The position numbers and the translations under genes are program-made. A DNA stretch of 64,000 bases from an uncultured Collinsella sp. (GTDB taxonomy: Bacteria; Actinomycetota; Coriobacteriia; Coriobacteriales; Coriobacteriaceae): positions 62,001-126,000 of the forward strand of contig CATXXC010000001.1 of assembly GCA_958403385.1 (NCBI GenBank), in the 5' to 3' direction. Under the pieces are notes generated by a model, which ran no database searches, was not told the DNA's origin, and worked only from the letters and a program-made list of their open reading frames with translations. Shown here piece after piece: positions 50,268 through 59,692 of the stretch; the stretch's first letter is position 1, and every line of letters starts with the position of its first letter.

Positions 50268-51191
50268 CTAGCAGGCGGCCATAATGGGGGCAGCGACCTG
50301 CTTCTTACGGGAGAGGACGCCCGGCATCCAGACGCCGTCGTGCTCGTCGGCAATGCCCAGGCCCTTCTGAGCAGCCTCGGTCTCGCCCTCGAGCAGGACC
50401 TGCGAGCCCTCCTCCATAATGTCGGTGATGCACAGAACAATGCCGTCAGCACCCTTCTCGGCGGCATAGGCGCGCATGGCCTCGCGAATCTCGTCGATCA
50501 TGCCGAGCGCGCGGCTCTTGTCGACAGTCTCGTACTGGCCGATAAGCAGCTTCTTGCCGGCGGGCTCGAACATCTTGATGTCGTTGCCGACCATCTCGGC
50601 TGCGGTGAAGGAGCCGGACGGACGGGTGAGGAAGACCTCCATGCCAAACTTGACCGGGTCGACGCCCACCTGCTCGCCGAGCCTGGCGGCGACGGCGCGG
50701 TCGACATCGGTGGTGGTGGGGCTCTTGAGCATGAGCGTGTCGGTCATCATGGCCGAGAGTAGCAGCTTGGCCTGGACGTCGGAAAGCTCAACGCCGAGCA
50801 CGCCGGCGAGCTTGGTGACGATGGTGCAGCTGGAGCCCCAGGGCAGGCAGATGTAGTGCAGCGGGCCGGCGGTCTCGAAGTCGCCGATGCGATGATGATC
50901 GACGACGCCAAAGACCGTGGCGTCCTTAAGACCGGCGACGGACTGGGCGGACTCGTTGTGGTCGGTGAGGACGACGAGCTGACCGGCCTCGACGGACTCG
51001 ATCACGCGAGGCTCGGCGATACCGGCGTCGGCGAGCAGCTTGGCGGACTCTGCCGGAAGCTGACCAAGGGCGCAGGCCTCGTAGGTGTTGCCGGCATACT
51101 CAACCTGGTTGAGCAGCTGGGACAGGACGACGGCGCTCATGATGGCGTCGTTATCGGGGTTCTGGTGACCAAAGACAAGAACGTTTGCCAT
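50268..51191 (-). CDS. ppaC: Manganese-dependent inorganic pyrophosphatase (family II)
   Basis: 307-residue DHH-family enzyme hydrolysing PPi to phosphate. Metal ligands H9, D13 and D15 (FGHQNPDND) and the DHH triad at 98-100 are present. The C-terminal DHHA2 domain contains the typical Arg/Lys phosphate clamp near SRKKQVAAP. It is monocistronic. Confidence 0.95.
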   Translation of the reverse strand: MANVLVFGHQNPDNDAIMSAVVLSQLLNQVEYAGNTYEACALGQLPAESAKLLADAGIAEPRVIESVEAGQLVVLTDHNESAQSVAGLKDATVFGVVDHHRIGDFETAGPLHYICLPWGSSCTIVTKLAGVLGVELSDVQAKLLLSAMMTDTLMLKSPTTTDVDRAVAARLGEQVGVDPVKFGMEVFLTRPSGSFTAAEMVGNDIKMFEPAGKKLLIGQYETVDKSRALGMIDEIREAMRAYAAEKGADGIVLCITDIMEEGSQVLLEGETEAAQKGLGIADEHDGVWMPGVLSRKKQVAAPIMAAC

Positions 51192-51356
51192 GGATATCCT
51201 CCACTTGATATGTGTACTTGGACGTAGCTATGGTAGCACGCCGATGCCGAGCCTTCGCAGACGGAAGGGCCACGGCATATTTTGGGGCAGCTATGGGGCC
51301 AAGGCTGTCCCCTTTGCACCATGTTGGTGCAAAGTAACCTGGCCCCCTTGTACCAG

Positions 51357-52310
51357 CTATTTGCCAGCGGCGCGCAGGGCTACGTAGGCGGCACCGATGA
51401 TGCCGGCGTCGTTGCCGAGCGAAGCGACCTTAATGGGCGTCTCGCGCGAGGCGGAAAGCGCGTAGTGCTGGAAATGCTCGCGAACGGCGTCGAGGTAGAC
51501 ATCGGCCGAAGCGGACGCGCCACCGCCGATCAGGAACATCTCGGGGTCGACCACGTTGGCAATAAGCGCCAGGGCACGACCGAGATAGTCGGCCATGGTA
51601 TCGGCCGCGGCCAGCGCGAGCTTGTCACCCTCGCGGCAGGCCTGGAACACGTCCTTGGAATCGGAGGGGCCGGTGAGCTCAATGGGCTCGACGCCCGCCT
51701 TCTTGCACTCGGCAAGGTAGTTGCTCACCACGCCGGTGGCGCTGGAATACTGCTCCAGGTGGCCATGGCCGCCGCAGCCGCAGGTGCGCTCCTCAGCCGG
51801 GTTCAGGCACATGTGGCCAATCTCGCCGCCAGCACCCACAACACCCGATACCACGTCGCCGTTAACGATAACGCCGCCGCCCACGCCGGTACCGATGGTG
51901 ACCATCACCACGTTCTGCACGCCCTTGGCAGAGCCGAGCCAGGCCTCGCCCATGGCGGCGGCGTTGGCATCGTTCTCGTACTTAACGACCGCGTCGGGGC
52001 AGTGCTGCTGAATGGCGATCCTCAGCTCGGGCAGGTTAATGGCAATGTTGGCCTTGACCTTGGCATCGCCCGATGCCGGGATGGGGCACGGAACGGCCAG
52101 GCCAATGCCCGCCACAAAGGCGCGCGGAATCTGGGCCTTGGCGACCACCTGGTCGATAGCCTCGGTCACCGCGGCAAAGCCCGCAGCGTCAACGATGGGA
52201 GGCGTGGGCACGCTGGCCTTGGCCAGCAGGTTGCCGTCCTCGTCGAACAGACCCTCCTTAACCGAAGTGCCGCCGACGTCAATGCCGATGTAGTACTGCT
52301 TAGGTTCCAT
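51357..52310 (-). CDS. glk: ROK-family glucokinase
   Basis: 317 residues from MEPKQYYIGID (52310; AGGTGGG upstream). The ATP loop is DVGGTSVKEG. The ROK zinc motif reads CGCGGHGHLE, with the usual third Cys replaced by His as in some other glucokinases. The ExGH signature is GGEIGHM. It phosphorylates glucose, such as that freed by LacG. It diverges from the GntR gene at 52592. Confidence 0.88.
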   Translation of the reverse strand: MEPKQYYIGIDVGGTSVKEGLFDEDGNLLAKASVPTPPIVDAAGFAAVTEAIDQVVAKAQIPRAFVAGIGLAVPCPIPASGDAKVKANIAINLPELRIAIQQHCPDAVVKYENDANAAAMGEAWLGSAKGVQNVVMVTIGTGVGGGVIVNGDVVSGVVGAGGEIGHMCLNPAEERTCGCGGHGHLEQYSSATGVVSNYLAECKKAGVEPIELTGPSDSKDVFQACREGDKLALAAADTMADYLGRALALIANVVDPEMFLIGGGASASADVYLDAVREHFQHYALSASRETPIKVASLGNDAGIIGAAYVALRAAGK

Positions 52311-52591
52311 GGGAGCCCACCTTTCTCGTTTAAACATTGCCTGTATGGTACCGCTCCCAAGGCAAAAACCCACCAAAAAGGGACAGGTTTGTTTTGGCAG
52401 GTTTTATCTGGAAAACGCGAATGACCGCTTAACGCGACATTACTCAGATGTTTATCTATTTAGAGCGCTCTAATTTATATGCAAAGCGACTTTTAATTAT
52501 ATCTTTCTCGAACTTTTTAAATATACAATAGGGATGCTTAGGTGTTAACTATACTTTCTTTTATACTCAACCAAGTTGGAAAGGAGGTTCC

Positions 52592-53311
52592 ATGATTCCC
52601 AAATACGAAGCGATAGCTGCAGATATTCGTCGCACTATCGAGGGTGGCGCTCTTAAACCGGGCGACAAGCTTCCTACCGTGGTTGAGTTCTGCAAGCTCT
52701 ATAACGTTTCCAAAATCACCGTCAAACGAGCTCTTGAACAAATCACCGAAGAAGGTCTTATTACCAGCCGGCGTGGATCGGGTACCTACGTTAAGGACAC
52801 GGCGGGGCTTCCCGGCCAGGCGTTTTTCCAGGGCAAAAACGACCGTACCCAGGGTTTTTCGTATGAGCATCGCGGGGAGAAGGTGACCTCGGTGGTCTAC
52901 GATTTCTCGATCGTTAATCCACCAGCGGACATCGCAGCCCAGCTGGGAATTGCCGAGGATGACTTTGCCTATCACGTCGTGCGCGTGCGTCAGGCCGATG
53001 AGAAGCCCATCGTTATCGAGTACACCTACATGCCCCTCGAGCTGATTCCAGGCCTTAAAAAGAAGGACCTGTACGGATCGGTCTACCGCTTCATCCGCGA
53101 GCAATGTGGGCTGAAGATTTCGAGCTTCCACCGTACCATTCGCGCCGTGGCAGCAACCGAGGAAGAAGCCGAGCGTCTGGACACCAAACTTGGCTCTCCC
53201 CTGCTCGAGCTCACCCAGATTGGCTTTTTGGACAGCGGCGCCGCCTTTGAGTATTCGATCTCGCGCAACGTTGGCGATCGCTTTGAGTTGCACAACGTAA
53301 CGTTGGCATAA
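52592..53311 (+). CDS. GntR/HutC-family (UTRA) regulator next to manA
   Basis: 239-residue GntR regulator (winged helix about 5-68, NVSKITVKRALEQITEEG) with a UTRA effector domain. It is more distant from the two paralogues at 14483 and 23003 than they are from each other. AAAGGAGG precedes the ATG. manA follows 74 bp later on the same strand and glk diverges upstream, so control of hexose-phosphate genes is likely. AT-rich TATACT/TATACAAT sequences in 52510-52570 are probable promoter elements. Confidence 0.85.
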   Translation: MIPKYEAIAADIRRTIEGGALKPGDKLPTVVEFCKLYNVSKITVKRALEQITEEGLITSRRGSGTYVKDTAGLPGQAFFQGKNDRTQGFSYEHRGEKVTSVVYDFSIVNPPADIAAQLGIAEDDFAYHVVRVRQADEKPIVIEYTYMPLELIPGLKKKDLYGSVYRFIREQCGLKISSFHRTIRAVAATEEEAERLDTKLGSPLLELTQIGFLDSGAAFEYSISRNVGDRFELHNVTLA

Positions 53312-53385
53312 GTTTTTGTAGTCACGCGGGCGCTCGTTTTGAGCTGTTTTGTGCAACGCCCGCGCAACATAATGGGGGTATGAAT

Positions 53386-54318
53386 ATGTCCGATTTGATT
53401 AAACTGACGCCGATCTTCCACGAGAAGATCTGGGGTGGCCGCCAGCTCGAAACCGTATTTGGTTACGACATTCCCGAAGGTCCCATCGGTGAGTGCTGGG
53501 CCATCTCGGCCCATCCCAACGGTGACTGCCAGATTGCGGAGGGACCGTACGCCGGCCACACGCTGTCGTGGCTGTGGGCCGAGCACCGCGAGCTCTTTGG
53601 CAACTGCGAGGGCAAGGAGTTCCCGCTGCTCATCAAGATTCTGGACGCCAAGGACGACCTTTCGATCCAGATTCATCCCAACGACGAGTACGCCGCCGAG
53701 CACGAGAACGGCAGCCTGGGTAAAACCGAGTGCTGGTACGTGCTGGATTGCGAGCCCGGCGCCACGATCATCGTCGGCCAGCGTGCTAAAGACCGCACTG
53801 AGGCCGCACAGATGATCAAGGACGGCCGCTGGGACGACATGCTCAACGTACTACCGATCCACAAGGGCGACTTTTTCCAGATTGATTCCGGTACCGTTCA
53901 CGCCATCAAGGCCGGCACGCTCATTTTGGAAACGCAGCAGTCGAGCGACGTGACGTATCGTCTGTACGACTATGATCGCCCGGGCACCGACGGCAAACTG
54001 CGCCCGCTGCACATTAAGCAGAGCCTCGACTGCATCGACTTTGACGTCCAGGCCCCGGTCGATGGTACCGTGACCGCGCCCGAGGTGGACGGCGTGACCG
54101 AGCTCGAGTCTAACCCCTGCTACACCGTCGATCGCGTGCGTGTCGACGGCAGCAAGATCCTCGACCAGCGCTGGCCCTTCATGTGCCTGTCGGTCATCGA
54201 CGGCGAAGGCACCGTCTGCGGCGACCCCGTCCACAAGGGAAGCCACCTGCTGGCTCCGAGCACCGTCAGCTCCATCGACCTCGAAGGCAAGATGGAACTG
54301 ATCATCAGCCACCTCTAG
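53386..54318 (+). CDS. manA: Mannose-6-phosphate isomerase, class I
   Basis: Zinc enzyme of 310 residues that interconverts mannose-6-P and fructose-6-P. Metal ligands are seen in IQIHPNDEY and TECWYVLD, with a further His in SGTVHAIKAG. I use the ATG at 53386 because its spacing to GGGGG is better than that of the one two codons earlier. Length is typical of the Gram-positive short form. Confidence 0.9.
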   Translation: MSDLIKLTPIFHEKIWGGRQLETVFGYDIPEGPIGECWAISAHPNGDCQIAEGPYAGHTLSWLWAEHRELFGNCEGKEFPLLIKILDAKDDLSIQIHPNDEYAAEHENGSLGKTECWYVLDCEPGATIIVGQRAKDRTEAAQMIKDGRWDDMLNVLPIHKGDFFQIDSGTVHAIKAGTLILETQQSSDVTYRLYDYDRPGTDGKLRPLHIKQSLDCIDFDVQAPVDGTVTAPEVDGVTELESNPCYTVDRVRVDGSKILDQRWPFMCLSVIDGEGTVCGDPVHKGSHLLAPSTVSSIDLEGKMELIISHL

Positions 54319-54344
54319 GTCGCACCAACAACCCAAACGCAACA

Positions 54345-54378
54345 AGGGGCTCTCCCGTCCATGTACGGGAGAGCCCCT
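54345..54378 (+). terminator. Terminator after manA
   Basis: Perfect stem AGGGGCTCTCCCGT / ACGGGAGAGCCCCT. The T tail is weak. Confidence 0.75.
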
Positions 54379-54476
54379 ACTCGTATCTATCTATCAGCCC
54401 ACCCGGCTCTCCAGATCAAAAAGCGAACGAGCAAAGCGACGTTCGCAAGCTGCAGACTAAAACGCCACAAGGAAGA

Positions 54477-54591
54477 GGGCGCGCCGGGGGCTTTGGTCGA
54501 TCGCGAGTTCCGCACGAGCCGGAGAGCACTTAATGTGCTCTCCGTGCGAGCAGGACTGTCCGAGCAGGCGACCAAAGCCCCCGGCGCGCCC
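54477..54591. repeat. 115-bp nested hairpin element behind pcrA
   Basis: Outer arms 54477-54499 and 54569-54591 are perfect 23-bp inverted repeats (GGGCGCGCCGGGGGCTTTGG start). An inner hairpin has CGCAC (54511-54515) with GTGCG (54544-54548) and GGAGAGCAC (54521-54529) with GTGCTCTCC (54535-54543). It ends 14 bp from the pcrA stop. Confidence 0.85.
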
Positions 54592-54605
54592 GGTCAACCT
54601 CGCAG

Positions 54606-57509
54606 TTAGGCATTCAGCTTAACGATCGGCGCGAAGCCCTTCATTAGCTTTTTGGTCTGGCCGGTCTTTTCGAATTGAACCTCGATCATGTCTCCGACGA
54701 CCGAGAGCACGGTACCCGTGCCAAAAGTCTTGTGGCTCACGGTATCGCCCGCGGCAAAGTCCTGCGATGCGCTGGCACGATCGACCTTGCGCTCCACCGT
54801 CGGGGACACCTTGGACGACGGCTTTTTGGCTCGCGGCGCACCCGAACCAAAGGTCGAGGCAACACGGCCGGCATCGGGCGAAACCCCACGATGGCGCTCG
54901 GTCCCGTAGCTGCTGCCGCCAAAGAAATCGTCAAAGCTCGATCCACCACGTGAACCAGAACCGCCGGTCGAGCGCGTATGCGAACCAAACACCTTGCCGC
55001 CATACATGTCCGAGCCCATACCCGATCCAAAGGTGCCGTGTCGGTCGCCGCGTTTCTCCCAGCCCGTGCCCTCAAAACCGGCAGAACCGATGCCGCTAAA
55101 CTCGATATCCTCAAACGGAATCTCGTTGAGGAAGCGCGAGCGCGGGTTGGCAGAGGTCGAGCCGTAGGTGCGACGCGTGGCCGCATAGGTCAGGAACAGG
55201 CGCTTGCGAGCACGCGTGATGGCGACGTAGGCCAAGCGACGCTCCTCCTCGAGCTTGCCCGGATCGTCACTACCGCCAAAGTCGTGCACGTGCGGGAAGA
55301 TACCCTCCTCCATGCCGGCCACGAACACCGCCGGGAACTCCAGGCCCTTGGCGGAGTGGATGGTCATCATGGTAATGGCATGCGTCTCGCCGGCCAGGGA
55401 ATCCAAGTCGGAGCGCAGGGCCAGCCACTCCATGAGCGCCGGCAGCGCCTTACAGGTGAGCGGACCGTAGGTGAGCTCGATCTCGTCGGCATGCACGGCA
55501 CCCGCCGGCATCTCCGTCGGCGCGGCATACGCGTTGCCCGCGATGGCGGCGGCCAGGGCATCCTGCGGAGACAGCGCCGGAGCGGCCAAGCTATCGAGCG
55601 GATTGGAGCCCGCGGCGTCACGCGCGCCAACGAGCGCCTCAAACGAGGATACCGGGGCAGATGGCCCCGGTTCGGGCGCAGGCGCGCTCACCACGACAGG
55701 CTCGGGCTCGGCGCTAGCAGGCACATCGGCAACACCGGCAGCGCGCAGCTCTTCCAAGCTCTCGAGCGTACCTTCGATATCCTCGTGCGTCTCCTCAAAT
55801 TCGGCGGCGACGCCCAGGAATTCCTGGATGTTCTCGGCGCGGCTCTCGGACTCCATGGTGCCCTCGGCGCGGAAAGCCTGCAGTAGGCCCGTCTTATCGA
55901 CAATCATCTCGACAACGTCCTTGAGCTCGCCGTCCATGCGGCGACCCTCGCGCACCAGCGACACAAAGCTCGACAGGCCATTGCGCACCTTGGCGCTAAA
56001 CATACCGGTCTCGGCGCACGCGATCTCGCAGGCCTGGAAGAACGAGCAGCGGTTGTCGCGCGCCAGCTGCTCGATCTTTTGGATCGAGGTGGAGCCGATA
56101 CCACGGCGAGGTGTGTTGATGACGCGCTTGACGCTCATCTCGTCGGCCGGGTTCACGATCATCTTGAGGTAGGCCATGACGTCGCGGATCTCGGCACGGT
56201 CGAAGAATCGCGTGCCGCCCACAATCTTGTAGGGCACGCCCGCGCGCAGGAACATATCTTCGAGAATACGCGACTGGGCGTTGGTACGGTAGAACACGGC
56301 GATGTCGTCGTAGCTCGTGCCCTTGGAGTGCAGCTTCTCGATCTCACCGGCAATCCAGCGGCCCTCGTCGCGCTCATCGCTCGCCTGGAAGGCCTGGATC
56401 TTCTCGCCATCGCCCTCGGCCGTAAACAGGCGCTTGTCCTTGCGCTGCGAGTTGTGGCGCACCACGGCGTTGGCGGCGCTCAGGATGTGACCCGTGGAAC
56501 GATAGTTCTGCTCCAGCTTGACGGTCTTGCAGTTTTTAAAGTCCTTCTCAAAGTCCAAGATGTTGGTGATGTCGGCGCCACGCCAGCTATAAATGGACTG
56601 GTCATCGTCGCCTACGACCATGAGGTTTTGGTACTTGGCGGCCAGCAGGTTGGCGATCTCGTACTGGACGTGGTTGGTGTCCTGATACTCGTCGACGCTA
56701 ATGTAGCGGAAGCGCTCTTGGTACTTATCGAGCACCTCGGGACGGGTGCGCAGCAGCTCGAGCGCGCGCACGAGCAGGTCGTCGAAGTCCATCGCATTGG
56801 CGGCGCGCAGGCGGCGCTCCAGCTCTAGGTAGACCTGCGCGGCCTTTTTGTCGTTGGGGCTATCGGCGCTCTTGAGCATGTCCTCGGGGCCGATCATGGC
56901 GTTTTTGGCCGAGCTGATCTTGCTGCGGATCATGTTGATGGGGAACTGCTTTTGCTCGATGCCGAGCGCCTGCATAATGTCACGCACCATGCGCTTTGAG
57001 TCATCGTCATCGTAGATGGTGAACTGGCCGGTGTAGCCCAGCAGGTCGGCGTCCTCGCGCAGCATGCGCACACACATGGCATGGAAGGTGCACACCCACA
57101 TACCGCGGGTGCCGCTGGGGATGAGCGCTGCCAGACGCTCGCGCATCTCTGCCGCGGCCTTGTTGGTAAACGTGATGGCAAGAACCTGCCAAGGCTTAAC
57201 GCCCAGATCGCCGAGCATATGTGCGATGCGGAAGGTCAAGACGCGGGTCTTGCCCGAGCCGGCGCCGGCGAGCACCAGCAACGGGCCCTCGGTGGTCAGG
57301 ACGGCCTCGCGCTGGGCGGGATTAAGGCTGTCGATGTCGACGAGCGGCTTGGCGGGCTTGGGCGACGGCACGGGAGCGTCGTAGATGTCGAGCGGAACGA
57401 GCTCGGGCTCCGGCGCAGCGGGGGCGGTGTATGCATCGAACGGCACGGGTTCCGGCGCGGGCGGAACGGGTACCGTGGCGTTCTTTTCCCAGGGCAGGGG
57501 CTGGGTCAT
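54606..57509 (-). CDS. pcrA: UvrD/PcrA-type 3'-5' DNA helicase
   Basis: Superfamily 1 helicase of 967 residues from MTQPLPWEKN (57509, GAGGAG upstream). Walker A GAGSGKTR lies at 82-89, preceded by a Pro-rich N-terminal extension of about 60 residues. DEYQDTN, QNYRSTGHIL and ITRARKRLFLTYA follow as helicase motifs. A low-complexity Ala/Pro/Glu insert of about 95 residues interrupts the 2B region, and the C-terminus is Gly/Ser-rich before a Tudor-like end (GDTVSHKTFGTGTV). It acts in nucleotide excision repair and removal of RecA filaments. The start choice excludes a non-conserved upstream frame. Confidence 0.92.
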   Translation of the reverse strand: MTQPLPWEKNATVPVPPAPEPVPFDAYTAPAAPEPELVPLDIYDAPVPSPKPAKPLVDIDSLNPAQREAVLTTEGPLLVLAGAGSGKTRVLTFRIAHMLGDLGVKPWQVLAITFTNKAAAEMRERLAALIPSGTRGMWVCTFHAMCVRMLREDADLLGYTGQFTIYDDDDSKRMVRDIMQALGIEQKQFPINMIRSKISSAKNAMIGPEDMLKSADSPNDKKAAQVYLELERRLRAANAMDFDDLLVRALELLRTRPEVLDKYQERFRYISVDEYQDTNHVQYEIANLLAAKYQNLMVVGDDDQSIYSWRGADITNILDFEKDFKNCKTVKLEQNYRSTGHILSAANAVVRHNSQRKDKRLFTAEGDGEKIQAFQASDERDEGRWIAGEIEKLHSKGTSYDDIAVFYRTNAQSRILEDMFLRAGVPYKIVGGTRFFDRAEIRDVMAYLKMIVNPADEMSVKRVINTPRRGIGSTSIQKIEQLARDNRCSFFQACEIACAETGMFSAKVRNGLSSFVSLVREGRRMDGELKDVVEMIVDKTGLLQAFRAEGTMESESRAENIQEFLGVAAEFEETHEDIEGTLESLEELRAAGVADVPASAEPEPVVVSAPAPEPGPSAPVSSFEALVGARDAAGSNPLDSLAAPALSPQDALAAAIAGNAYAAPTEMPAGAVHADEIELTYGPLTCKALPALMEWLALRSDLDSLAGETHAITMMTIHSAKGLEFPAVFVAGMEEGIFPHVHDFGGSDDPGKLEEERRLAYVAITRARKRLFLTYAATRRTYGSTSANPRSRFLNEIPFEDIEFSGIGSAGFEGTGWEKRGDRHGTFGSGMGSDMYGGKVFGSHTRSTGGSGSRGGSSFDDFFGGSSYGTERHRGVSPDAGRVASTFGSGAPRAKKPSSKVSPTVERKVDRASASQDFAAGDTVSHKTFGTGTVLSVVGDMIEVQFEKTGQTKKLMKGFAPIVKLNA

Positions 57510-57689
57510 GGGCGACTCCTCATCTGACGGACGGCGCGCCTGCGGGCGGCGCCATAGTTTGAGCCGTACCAGTATACCGAGCCGCGCGGACACCGACGCA
57601 AATCACACCACGACTCCGTGCGCCACCGTCAGGCCCGCCCCAGCGGATTTGGTGCAATGGAGCCACCGATGTCACGGCAACGGCAGCGA

Positions 57690-57789
57690 GCGGCGGCCAG
57701 AACGAACAAATTGGCATGAAAAGAGGGCGGCATAGACCTTTTGGTCATGCCACCCTCTTTGAATGACAAGTTGTCGTTCTGGCCGCCGC
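57690..57789. repeat. 100-bp nested hairpin surrounding the uppP terminator
   Basis: GCGGCGGCCAGAACGA (57690-57705) and TCGTTCTGGCCGCCGC (57774-57789) are a perfect 16-bp inverted repeat enclosing a second hairpin at 57719-57760. Confidence 0.8.
57719..57760 (-). terminator. Terminator of uppP
   Basis: Stem AAAGAGGG-GGCAT-GACC / GGTC-ATGCC-CCCTCTTT with a short T run on the minus strand. Confidence 0.8.
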
Positions 57790-57804
57790 GCAGCGTCAAC
57801 CAAG

Positions 57805-58782
57805 TTACAGGCCGAGCATAGGCTCCAAGACGAAGAAGTACGCAAGCACCACGATGCCCAGAATGATGCGGTAGACGCCGAAGCACTTGAAGTCGTGACG
57901 GCGGACGAAGCCCATAAGCCACTTGATGGCGATGAGCGAAACCACAAAGGCCACAACGCAGCCCACGCCCAGGATGGCGACCTCGTTGGCACCGAACGTA
58001 CCGCCCTTGATGAAATACTTGACCAGCTTGAGCGCACTCGCGCCAAACATGACAGGGATGGCCAGGAAGAACGTAAACTTGGACGCCACCGAACGCGTGC
58101 AGCCCAAAAGCAGGCCGCCGATGATGGTGGAACCGGAGCGCGACGTGCCCGGAATCAGCGAGAGCACCTGGAAGCATCCGATGCCCAGTGCGGTCTTCCA
58201 ACTCAGGTCCTCGAGCGTGGTGATGGAACCAAAGTCCAGATCCTCGTCATCGCCCTCATCCTCAGCGGTAGCCGCGGCGGGCGCCGCAAAGTGCGCACCG
58301 GCGGGACGTCCACCCGACACCACAGCACGCGAACCAAACGAACCGGCAACGGCCATTTCCTCGCGCTTGTTCGCGCGCCAGTTCTCGATCACGATAAACA
58401 GCACGCCGTACACAATGAGCGCCAGCGCCACGACGGGAGCATTGTAGAAATGCTCCTCCATCCAGTCGTTGAGCGGCAGGCCGATCGCCGCGGCGGGAAT
58501 GCAGCCGAGCACAATCTTGCCCCACAGCACCCAGGTGTCGCGACGGCCCTCCTTACCCTTGCTGGGCGAGAACGGGTTGAGCTCATGGAAGAACAGCACA
58601 CAGACGGCCAGAATGGCGCCGAGCTGAATCACAACCAGGAACATATTCCAGAACGTCTCGCTCACGTTCATCTTGACGAACTCGTCCACCAAGATCATGT
58701 GACCGGTCGACGAAACAGGCAGCCATTCGGTGATGCCCTCGACCAGGCCCATGAAGGCAGATTTTAGAAGCTCGATGATATC
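57805..58782 (-). CDS. uppP: Undecaprenyl-diphosphatase (bacitracin-resistance type)
   Basis: Membrane enzyme that recycles undecaprenyl pyrophosphate for cell-wall synthesis. Motifs EGITEWLPVSSTGH and PGTSRSG carry the catalytic residues. The start is uncertain: a TTG at 58782 has AGGGGG five bases upstream and gives 325 residues, while a GTG at 58806 adds eight residues with a poorer ribosome site. A cytoplasmic or loop insert of about 50 residues (with DEGDDEDLD) makes it longer than the usual 270. Confidence 0.9.
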   Translation of the reverse strand, partial: DIIELLKSAFMGLVEGITEWLPVSSTGHMILVDEFVKMNVSETFWNMFLVVIQLGAILAVCVLFFHELNPFSPSKGKEGRRDTWVLWGKIVLGCIPAAAIGLPLNDWMEEHFYNAPVVALALIVYGVLFIVIENWRANKREEMAVAGSFGSRAVVSGGRPAGAHFAAPAAATAEDEGDDEDLDFGSITTLEDLSWKTALGIGCFQVLSLIPGTSRSGSTIIGGLLLGCTRSVASKFTFFLAIPVMFGASALKLVKYFIKGGTFGANEVAILGVGCVVAFVVSLIAIKWLMGFVRRHDFKCFGVYRIILGIVVLAYFFVLEPMLGL

Positions 58783-59032
58783 CAAAGGGACCCCCTCGTT
58801 AGACACCCGCCGATATTGTTCTGCGGACGGTGCGGGCGATGTCCCATTATCAACCGTTCGGGCGCGCCTGCGCCTACCCTTACCAAAAAACTCGTCCGTT
58901 CACAGAATTGCGAGCGGTCAAACCGAAATCCTTGGGTATAACTGCAACAAGATAAAGTGTCCGGCGGCCAACGCGCCCGCGCCCGCCCGACGCACGAGCC
59001 CCGCGCCCGTGCGATAGACCAAGGAGGAAACC

Positions 59033-59470
59033 ATGAACGAGGGCTACACCAAGGTATTTGTTTCACTCGACGGTACTGAGCAGCAGGATTTTGTGCTCGC
59101 ACGCGCCATCAAGGTCGCCGCGAACAACGGCGCTAAGCTGATCATCGGCCACGTCATCGACTCCACTGCGCTCGAGAGCGCCGGTTCCTATCCGGTCGAC
59201 CTGGTCAACGGCTTGGAGGAGGCCTTTAACAACTCCATCGCCAAGCAACTCGAGGAGGCCAAGGCCAATCCCGACATTCCCGAGGTCGAGGTCATGATTC
59301 GTACCGGCCGCATTCGTGAGACGCTCAAGGATGAGATGCTCGACGTGGTCAAGCCCGATCTGGTGCTCTGCGGCGCCCGCGGCCTGTCCTCAATTAAGTA
59401 CGCGCTACTGGGCTCGATTTCAACGTTCCTGCTGCGCAATACGGACTGCGACATTTTGGTCGTGAAGTAG
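59033..59470 (+). CDS. Universal stress protein (UspA family)
   Basis: 145-residue cytoplasmic protein. The C-terminal ATP-binding pattern G-x-x-G-(9)-G-S is visible in GARGLSSIKYALLGSIS. AAGGAGGA precedes the ATG. It diverges from uppP. Confidence 0.9.
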   Translation: MNEGYTKVFVSLDGTEQQDFVLARAIKVAANNGAKLIIGHVIDSTALESAGSYPVDLVNGLEEAFNNSIAKQLEEAKANPDIPEVEVMIRTGRIRETLKDEMLDVVKPDLVLCGARGLSSIKYALLGSISTFLLRNTDCDILVVK

Positions 59471-59483
59471 CGTTGCTCCCACC

Positions 59484-59576
59484 GGCCGCGGGGCCTGCGG
59501 GGTTTCCACGAGCACGTCCTCGCCGCGTTGCGGCTGCGGGATGTGCCCTTAGGAAACCCCTCCCGGCCCCGCGGCC
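59484..59576. repeat. 93-bp GC-rich inverted-repeat element behind usp
   Basis: GGCCGCGGGGCC...GGGGTTTCC (59484-59507) pairs with GGAAACCCC...GGCCCCGCGGCC (59552-59576) with a small internal bulge, and a GCCGC/GCGGC hairpin lies inside. Confidence 0.75.
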
Positions 59577-59618
59577 TTCGCAGCCTTACTTCAGCGAGTT
59601 GTCTGATAGAAAAATGGC

Positions 59619-59646
59619 GTGCCGCCCCGGTTGGGGCGGCACGTTT
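59619..59646. terminator. Bidirectional terminator between usp and the sensor kinase
   Basis: Perfect stem GTGCCGCCCC/GGGGCGGCAC with T-rich runs on both strands. The 17-mer GGCGGCACGTTTTGTTT is then directly repeated (59636 and 59654). Confidence 0.85.
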
Positions 59647-59692
59647 TGTTTGAGGCGGCACGTTTTGTTTGGGCGGACGTCTGCCGCGTGCG

